The notes beneath the pieces are model-generated. The model had not been told where the DNA came from, searched no databases, and was given only the letters and a program-made list of their open reading frames with translations. A DNA stretch of 59,116 bases, taken from contig JAMPEV010000001.1 of the NCBI GenBank assembly GCA_023664955.1, positions 1,429,563-1,488,678 of the forward strand, in the 5' to 3' direction. Of the stretch, positions 53,855-59,116 are shown piece after piece (the stretch's first letter is position 1; every line of letters starts with the position of its first letter). Origin of the DNA: Duncaniella sp. GTDB lineage: Bacteria; Bacteroidota; Bacteroidia; Bacteroidales; Muribaculaceae. The translations under genes were made by a program, and so were the position numbers.

Positions 53855-54640
53855 CTGCCAGAAAGCCACCGCTGCAGCCGCCGCCACATTAAGGGAGTCC
53901 ACATTGTGGTGCATAGGAATACGCACGGTAAAGTCAGCATCAGCAATCACACTCTTAGCCAAACCGTCACCTTCAGTGCCCATCACAATCGCTAACCGGG
54001 GAGTTTGCATCAGCTCAATATTATCAATCGTCACCGATTTGACAGTTAATGCCATTGCTGCTATCCTGAATCCATAATCATGAAGGGAGGTTAACGGCTG
54101 CTCAATCCATGTCCATGGCACAAGAAAAACCGACCCCATGGAAACACGCACAGAGCGACGGTTGAGCGGATCGCAGGATGTTGGTGTCAGTAATACCCCA
54201 TCGATTCCCAACGCAGCCGCCGAGCGGAATATCGCACCGATATTAGTTGTGTCCACCACCCCATCAATCACCACTATGCGTCTTGCCTCTTGGCAAATTT
54301 CCGAGACTGTTTTCACACGAGGACGGCGCATGGCACATAGCACTCCGCGAGTGAGAGTATAGCCGGTCAGTTGAGCCAGCATCTCCCTATCGCCCGTATA
54401 AACAGGAATTTCACCGCTACGAGTAATAATTCCGGCCGCATCGCCGGTGATATGTCTCCGTTCACATAGTAATGCCACCGGTTCATACCCTTGGTCAAGA
54501 GCCACATTAATAACTTTAGGGCTCTCCGCGATGAATATGCCGTTATTCTGGTTTAGCCGATTGCGTAACTGAGCCTCCGTCAATGAACTGAAAACCTCCA
54601 CACCTGGATGATTCAAATCCTTTATCTCTACAATAGCCAT
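53840..54640 (-). CDS. TrmH/SpoU-family RNA 2'-O-methyltransferase
   Basis: 266 residues. An N-terminal substrate-binding domain (NNGIFIAESPKVINVALDQG) precedes the knotted SPOUT domain with its three motifs: DTTNIGAIFRSAAALGIDGV, LAIVMGTEGDGLA and IPMHHNVDSLNVAAAAAVA. It methylates a ribose in rRNA or tRNA; the exact site (for example 23S G2251 or another position) cannot be told. The 3' end overlaps the yolD-like gene by 15 bases, a convergent arrangement. Confidence 0.88.
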   Translation of the reverse strand: MAIVEIKDLNHPGVEVFSSLTEAQLRNRLNQNNGIFIAESPKVINVALDQGYEPVALLCERRHITGDAAGIITRSGEIPVYTGDREMLAQLTGYTLTRGVLCAMRRPRVKTVSEICQEARRIVVIDGVVDTTNIGAIFRSAAALGIDGVLLTPTSCDPLNRRSVRVSMGSVFLVPWTWIEQPLTSLHDYGFRIAAMALTVKSVTIDNIELMQTPRLAIVMGTEGDGLAKSVIADADFTVRIPMHHNVDSLNVAAAAAVAFWQLRVH

Positions 54641-54682
54641 AGCAGTCTATTTTGATGGAATGAAACAAGCGATATATCTACG

Positions 54683-54725
54683 AAAAAATGCGGAGAAGAA
54701 AAACTTTGAAACTCCCTTCTCCGCA
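54683..54725 (-). terminator. Intrinsic terminator after glyA
   Basis: TGCGGAGAAG (54689-54698) pairs perfectly with CTTCTCCGCA (54716-54725); the minus strand continues with TTTTTTCG. Confidence 0.85.
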
Positions 54726-54750
54726 AGAATTCTAAGATTAATGGATAAGA

Positions 54751-56031
54751 TTAATATGCAAACATTGGATAGTCAGACATAGTGGCATTAACCTTAGCTC
54801 GAACTGCTGCGATGGTTTCAGCATCATCTGGAACATTAAGAACAGTGTCAATCATATCTGCTATATCGAGCATTAGGTCTTCCTTAGCGCCACGGGTTGT
54901 GATGGCAGGTGTTCCGAGACGGATACCGGATGTCTGGAAAGGACTGCGGGAGTCAAACGGCACCATATTTTTATTGGCAGTGATATCAGCATCCACAAGA
55001 GCCTTTTCTGCCACCTTACCGGTAAGGTCGGGGAACTTAGTGCGAAGGTCAACGAGGATGCAATGGTTGTCAGTACCACCTGATACAATCTTGTAACCCT
55101 TCTCGATGAGAGCATTCGCAAGAGTTGCGGCATTCTTCTTCACCTGAAGCTGGTAATCCTTAAACTCAGGCTGGAGAGCTTCGCCAAATGCGACAGCTTT
55201 TGCGGCAATTACATGTTCGAGCGGGCCGCCTTGAACACCGGGGAACACCGCAGAGTCAAGAAGTTGTGACATAGTCTTCACTACCCCCTTCGGAGTCTTT
55301 TTACCCCAGGGATTCTCAAAATCCTCCCCCATCATAATCACGCCACCGCGGGGACCGCGGAGTGTCTTGTGTGTTGTAGTGGTGACGATGTGGGCATACT
55401 TGACAGGATTGTCGAGTAAACCGGCAGCAATCAATCCGGCCGGATGAGCCATATCCACCATGAAAATCGCACCTATTTCATCGGCAAGTTTGCGCATACG
55501 CATATAATCCCATTCACGGCTATATGCACTTGCACCGCCAATGATGAGACGAGGACGCTCACGGCGGGCCACTTCCTCCATTTGGTCATAGTCAACAAGA
55601 CCGGTTTCTTCATTGACATTATATTCGAGAGCATGGAACATAAGGCCTGAAAAATTCACAGGGCTTCCGTGAGAGAGATGGCCACCATGTGAAAGATTGA
55701 GTCCAAGGAACTTGTCACCGGGGTTCAGACAAGCCATGAAAACAGCCATGTTGGCCTGTGCGCCTGAGTGGGGCTGTACATTTGCCCATTTAGCGTCGAA
55801 GAGCTGTTTAAGACGCTCAATTGCGATTGACTCAGCCTCATCAACCACTTCACAACCGCCATAGTAACGGTGGCCGGGATAACCCTCAGCATACTTGTTA
55901 GTGAGGCAAGAGCCCATGGCACGCATCACCTCATCGCTCACGAAATTCTCCGAGGCGATAAGCTCGATACCTTTTTTCTGGCGTTGGTGTTCACGCTCGA
56001 TAATCTCGAAAATTACTTTGTCTTCTTTCAT
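54751..56031 (-). CDS. glyA: Serine hydroxymethyltransferase
   Basis: 426 residues, PLP fold type I. It converts serine and tetrahydrofolate into glycine and methylene-THF. Visible: [54 protein letters not shown], the PLP-site histidine in [13 protein letters not shown] and the PLP-binding lysine in [18 protein letters not shown]. The C-terminal [13 protein letters not shown] is typical. It lies 60 bases after the flavin reductase gene and is closed by a terminator, so it may be the last gene of the pyrB-pyrI-flavin reductase run, linking one-carbon and pyrimidine supply. Confidence 0.96.
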   Translation of the reverse strand: MKEDKVIFEIIEREHQRQKKGIELIASENFVSDEVMRAMGSCLTNKYAEGYPGHRYYGGCEVVDEAESIAIERLKQLFDAKWANVQPHSGAQANMAVFMACLNPGDKFLGLNLSHGGHLSHGSPVNFSGLMFHALEYNVNEETGLVDYDQMEEVARRERPRLIIGGASAYSREWDYMRMRKLADEIGAIFMVDMAHPAGLIAAGLLDNPVKYAHIVTTTTHKTLRGPRGGVIMMGEDFENPWGKKTPKGVVKTMSQLLDSAVFPGVQGGPLEHVIAAKAVAFGEALQPEFKDYQLQVKKNAATLANALIEKGYKIVSGGTDNHCILVDLRTKFPDLTGKVAEKALVDADITANKNMVPFDSRSPFQTSGIRLGTPAITTRGAKEDLMLDIADMIDTVLNVPDDAETIAAVRAKVNATMSDYPMFAY

Positions 56032-56091
56032 AAGATTTGGAAGATATAAAGAATATAAATTTATTTCTTATTCACACATTATCAAAAGTGG

Positions 56092-56652
56092 TCATTTCTT
56101 TTTCACGCTCCAACCGAAGCGGCCGATTTCCGGACCTTGTTCGAAGTAGTGACCATGGGAATAGTTGATAAGTCCTGCCGCGCTGAGATCAAATGCGCCG
56201 GTATCACTGTGAATCAATGCATCATCAGCAAGTACGTTTACCACATCGGCGATAAACATATCGTGGCTACCCAAGTGAATTATCTCCTTTACACGGCACT
56301 CTATACATAATGGCGACTCAGCAATATTAGGACATGCCACCTTATCACCCTCTACCGGAGTGAGCCCCGTCTCCCTCCACTTGTCGAAATCTTTACCTGA
56401 TTTTACTCCGACCCAATCAGTGGCACGGGCCATCTCCTTGGTGGTAAGATTGATGGTAAATTCCATCTGTTCCTTAATCAGTGGATAAGAGTATCGCTCC
56501 GGACGCACTGATATATAGCACATTGGAGGATTAGTACACAAGGTGCCGGTCCAAGCCACAGTGAGCATATTGCTATTGGCCATCGTGCCGCAAGTCACTA
56601 TCACCGCCGGAAGCGGATAGATCATCGTGCCGGGTTTCCAGGAGACTTTCAT
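56092..56652 (-). CDS. Flavin reductase-like FMN-binding protein
   Basis: 186 residues from the ATG at 56652 (MKVSWKPGTMIYPLPAVIVTCG); a start at 56673 would overlap pyrI. It is a split-barrel flavoprotein: PLPAVIVTCGTM, NMLTVAWTGTLCTNPPMCYISVRPERYSY, EFTINLTTKEMARATDWVGVKSGKD, HDMFIADVVNVLAD and GHYFEQGPEIGRFGWSV. Members reduce FMN or bind it as cofactor. Nothing in the sequence ties it to pyrimidines, though it follows pyrI by 14 bases. Confidence 0.88.
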   Translation of the reverse strand: MKVSWKPGTMIYPLPAVIVTCGTMANSNMLTVAWTGTLCTNPPMCYISVRPERYSYPLIKEQMEFTINLTTKEMARATDWVGVKSGKDFDKWRETGLTPVEGDKVACPNIAESPLCIECRVKEIIHLGSHDMFIADVVNVLADDALIHSDTGAFDLSAAGLINYSHGHYFEQGPEIGRFGWSVKKK

Positions 56653-56666
56653 AGTTAAGAGAATGA

Positions 56667-57128
56667 TTAACAAATCTGTGCGTCACCGCTCTTCACAGCC
56701 TGACCACAGTAATGACACTCTATTGTGACATCATTGTGGTCAATGACATGGAATTTGGTGCGCATCGGCTCGTTGTTAGTGATACACTTAGGATTACCAC
56801 ATTTCACAATTCCAACAATTGTGTCGGGGAGTGAAACCGGGAATTTCTCAACCACCTCATAATCCTTGATGATATTCACCACTGCTGAAGGAGCTATAAG
56901 AGCGATACGGTTAAGTGTCGATTCGGGGAAGAACACGTCAGCCACCTTAATAATACCCTTTGTGCCAAGTTTTTTACTGTCAAGATTATTACCGATGGTT
57001 ACAGCCTTGTCAAGGTTGGCGATTCCCAGGATTTTAACAGCTTTGAAAAGCACTGAGGATGGTATATGGTCGATAACAGTGCCGTTTCGGAGGGCGGCAA
57101 CTGCTAATTCTTGTTTGGAAACAGTCAT
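56667..57128 (-). CDS. pyrI: Aspartate carbamoyltransferase regulatory subunit
   Basis: 153 residues. The N-terminal allosteric domain (LRNGTVIDHIPSSVLFKAVKILG) binds CTP/ATP, and the C-terminal zinc domain has four cysteines as C-GNPK-C then C-HY-C (VKCGNPKCITN, ECHYCGQAV). It makes the ATCase holoenzyme feedback-controlled. It follows pyrB by 18 bases, the usual pyrBI order. Confidence 0.96.
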   Translation of the reverse strand: MTVSKQELAVAALRNGTVIDHIPSSVLFKAVKILGIANLDKAVTIGNNLDSKKLGTKGIIKVADVFFPESTLNRIALIAPSAVVNIIKDYEVVEKFPVSLPDTIVGIVKCGNPKCITNNEPMRTKFHVIDHNDVTIECHYCGQAVKSGDAQIC

Positions 57129-57146
57129 CGTAATAGTATTTTACCG

Positions 57147-58061
57147 TTAAACTTCAATACCTAACGCACGGCATATTAGAGCCTGACGAGCATACAAGCC
57201 ATTACGTGCTTGCTCGAAATAGTAGGCATGTGGATTGTCATCGACATCCTGCGCGATTTCATTGACACGCGGGAGCGGATGAAGTATCTTCATGTTTTCC
57301 TTAGCCCCGTCAAGCATCGAACTATTAAGATTATATAAATCCTTAACGCGTTCATACTCCATGATGTCAGCGAAACGCTCACGTTGCACACGGGTCATAT
57401 AGATAATGTCACTACTGTTAATCACTTCGGGTGAAAAGTCAGAGTGTTCGGTGTACTTTATACCGTTTTCATCGCAGAATGTCTTATATTCAGCCGGCAT
57501 ACCCAACTCCCTACAAGCCACAAAACGGAAGTGAGGATTGAAATAGCGCATTGCCATCAACAGCGAATGAACTGTGCGACCATATTTTAAATCGCCCACC
57601 AAAGTGATCGTGAGATTTTCGAGGGTGCCTTGGGTCTTGTATATGGAATACAAGTCGAGCATGGTCTGCGATGGATGCTGGTTCGCGCCGTCGCCTGCAT
57701 TGATAATCGGTATATCTGTCACCTCAGAAGCGTAGCGGGCAGCGCCCTCAAGATAGTGGCGCATTATAATGAGGTCAACGTAGTTGCTCACCATCTTGAT
57801 AGTGTCCTTAAGGGTCTCCCCCTTTGAGGAACTTGTGGTGTTTGCATCGGAAAAACCTATCACACGACCGCCAAGCCTATTAACTGCAGTCTCAAAGCTG
57901 AGGCGAGTACGAGTTGACGGTTCAAAAAACAAAGTTGCGACCACTTTCCCCTCGAGCAAACGACGACTGGGATTCTCCTCAAATTGGCGTGTGGTCTCAA
58001 GCAATTTTAGTATCTCATCGCGACCTATATCGCTGATTGACACAAGGCTGTTATTATTCAT
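57147..58061 (-). CDS. pyrB: Aspartate carbamoyltransferase catalytic subunit
   Basis: 304 residues. It joins carbamoyl phosphate and aspartate, the committed step of pyrimidine synthesis. Motifs: carbamoyl phosphate loop [15 protein letters not shown], the [10 protein letters not shown] 80s loop with Ser and Lys shared between subunits, [26 protein letters not shown] in the 230s loop, and [11 protein letters not shown]. Promoter and palindrome lie directly upstream. pyrI follows. Confidence 0.97.
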   Translation of the reverse strand: MNNNSLVSISDIGRDEILKLLETTRQFEENPSRRLLEGKVVATLFFEPSTRTRLSFETAVNRLGGRVIGFSDANTTSSSKGETLKDTIKMVSNYVDLIIMRHYLEGAARYASEVTDIPIINAGDGANQHPSQTMLDLYSIYKTQGTLENLTITLVGDLKYGRTVHSLLMAMRYFNPHFRFVACRELGMPAEYKTFCDENGIKYTEHSDFSPEVINSSDIIYMTRVQRERFADIMEYERVKDLYNLNSSMLDGAKENMKILHPLPRVNEIAQDVDDNPHAYYFEQARNGLYARQALICRALGIEV

Positions 58062-58097
58062 TGCAGTGAAATGTTGAAATGCTTTGTGAGTTCACTG

Positions 58098-58128
58098 CAA
58101 AGATAGTAAATAATTGACAATTGGCAAT
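58098..58128 (-). promoter_or_regulatory. Promoter for pyrBI
   Basis: Minus strand ATTG (58125-58128), 19 bases, TATCTTTG (58098-58105) then CAG; the start codon is about 37 bases away. The -33 box lies inside the palindrome. Confidence 0.6.
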
Positions 58129-58148
58129 TGCCAATTGTCAATTATTTA
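58107..58148. repeat. Perfect 42-bp palindrome upstream of pyrB
   Basis: Every base from 58107 to 58148 is matched by its complement about the centre, with no spacer. It contains nested CAATTG and TTGNCAATTG units. It could act as an operator, a cruciform or hairpin, or be a short mobile palindrome. Confidence 0.9.
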
Positions 58149-58231
58149 TCATTTGTCGGCACGGACAAAATATCGACCAGTATTATTGTCGAATGATGCT
58201 CAATCACACTTGATGCATATTACATCGATGG

Positions 58232-59116
58232 CTATAACTCCACCACCTTCCCGGCAAAGAGGATTGCGCCGGTACTGAATTCTTCCACTAAAAATATGAA
58301 TGGACGGTTGATATGAATGTATTCCACATTAGCCGGAGGTCCAGCCATTGAATCCACTCCGGAGACACTTGTTGTAGTGGTTATAATCGAGCCAGTCTCA
58401 TCGATTTTAATAGAACTCCCTTGTTTTATTTTCAAATAATCAACAGTGGCGTTCCCCTCACACATATTCCCTAATTCCGGGGAATTACAGCTAAGACCCA
58501 ATGCTTCAATTACTTCCTCAAGCTCCGGCTTATACTTTATTTCAAACTTCGGGATAGAGAATTTTAAAACTTTGTCTATTGTGGTCTCTTTTAACGTTTT
58601 CCATCTGTCATAATCAAATTCTGAAATCACATTATTGATGTCATATCCTTCATCCGCCATTATGAGGTACATAGAATATGCTGAGTTGCCATATGGTAAT
58701 TTGATTAATGTCACCGATTCATCACCACCAAATGTGGTAGTGACATTATAGACGTTCATGGTTGGCACATATGACGTAGTTGTACCATGATTATAAAATA
58801 CCATCTGTTTCGTGTGTCTCTCGTTTACCTCAAATTTCCACTTGCCTTTAAAAAACACTGCGTCAAGGAGTACAAATTTGGTTAAGTCATTAATCTCGCC
58901 GGGCTCAAAGAATCCTTGAATTTCACCGTTTGTCGATTTGCTTATCCAATTGTTGATTACATTACACGTAGACTTTTCGGCAAAGTCAACCTTTGAAGAA
59001 TGAGCGTCATAACTTTGCTCTATTGTTTTCTTAAAAGAATTCTTGACATGGAAATTCACTCCATACCAAAATGAGTTATTCACGTTGAGCATGACCTTGT
59101 TATCCGCAACTAACAA
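58232..59116 (-). CDS. Serpin-family protein, C-terminal part (N-terminus beyond the window)
   Basis: The frame is open at the right edge; 294 codons are seen of an expected about 380-400. The C-terminal serpin signature is present (HINRPFIFLVEEFSTGAILFAGKV), as are LLDAVFFKGKWKFEV and LPYGNSAYSMYLIMA. The reactive-loop hinge reads DETGSIITTTTSVSG: E-x-G then small residues, the pattern of inhibitory serpins. The loop between hinge and HINRPF is about five residues longer than in alpha-1-antitrypsin, so the scissile bond is not assigned. Bacteroidales serpins are usually surface lipoproteins that block host or rival proteases; the signal part is outside the window. Confidence 0.9.
   Translation of the reverse strand: MLVADNKVMLNVNNSFWYGVNFHVKNSFKKTIEQSYDAHSSKVDFAEKSTCNVINNWISKSTNGEIQGFFEPGEINDLTKFVLLDAVFFKGKWKFEVNERHTKQMVFYNHGTTTSYVPTMNVYNVTTTFGGDESVTLIKLPYGNSAYSMYLIMADEGYDINNVISEFDYDRWKTLKETTIDKVLKFSIPKFEIKYKPELEEVIEALGLSCNSPELGNMCEGNATVDYLKIKQGSSIKIDETGSIITTTTSVSGVDSMAGPPANVEYIHINRPFIFLVEEFSTGAILFAGKVVEL

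Noticed and set aside
1-59116. tRNA or rRNA genes and insertion sequences
   Set aside because: All spacers were read for CCA-ended cloverleaf patterns, transposase motifs and terminal inverted repeats with target duplications; none was convincing.

Overview
The window reads as chromosomal DNA of a Bacteroidales bacterium. The evidence is the recurring Bacteroidota promoter pattern (a TTTG-like -33 box, about 20 bases, then TAnnTTTG at -7), few Shine-Dalgarno sites, SusD-era style surface lipoproteins with DUF4988 and collagen-like segments, a C-terminal tail of the secretion-signal type, a eukaryotic-type glycogen branching enzyme, and an NADP-type glutamate dehydrogenase beside a two-domain SerB. 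A Muribaculaceae-like gut species is my best guess, but the family cannot be proven from this window. No phage, insertion sequence, CRISPR array, rRNA or tRNA was seen.

Layout. 1-4.5 kb: the end of a repeat-rich surface protein, malate dehydrogenase, and a three-gene stress unit (ECF sigma factor, single-span membrane protein, Spy/CpxP-like periplasmic protein). 4.6-10.3 kb: a giant alpha-2-macroglobulin-like protein that seems to lack its thioester. 10.4-14.7 kb, minus strand: an Lrp regulator, MtaB tRNA methylthiotransferase and a glycosyltransferase in one tight operon, then SerB. 14.9-22.7 kb, plus strand: gdhA, the menaquinone genes menB-menC-menE, a flippase-like membrane protein, an NfeD-type membrane protease and kdsB. 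22.75-23.05 kb: a structured RNA with its own promoter and a U-tract, followed by a collagen-like/leucine-rich-repeat lipoprotein. 25.6-29.3 kb, minus: glycogen branching enzyme and a sodium-coupled transporter. 29.3-32.5 kb, plus: an RNA pseudouridine synthase with a long Arg-Gln-Gly-Gly-Tyr-Asn repeat tail, and asnS. 32.7-34.0 kb, minus: der. 34.2-35.0 kb: a candidate small RNA and a PorT-like outer-membrane barrel.

35.2-46.4 kb, minus: a possible broken small lipoprotein, an FAD enzyme translationally coupled to a MATE exporter, a 1364-residue protein joining OB/S1-like modules to a Schlafen-type AlbA_2 domain, a YhcH-family protein and a secreted GH2 glycosidase. 46.6-51.6 kb, minus: alaS and an EF-G paralogue (EF-G2) with altered GTPase motifs. 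51.8-53.9 kb, plus: a translesion polymerase paired with a YolD-like protein, a pairing best known from Firmicutes. 53.8-59.1 kb, minus: TrmH-family methyltransferase, glyA, flavin reductase, pyrI, pyrB and the C-terminal part of a serpin; a perfect 42-bp palindrome lies on the pyrB promoter.

Most genes are core metabolism and translation. The least explained items are the AlbA_2 giant protein (38.9-43.0 kb), the structured RNA (22.75-23.05 kb), the small RNA locus (34.2-34.3 kb), the EF-G2 variant and the palindrome at pyrB.
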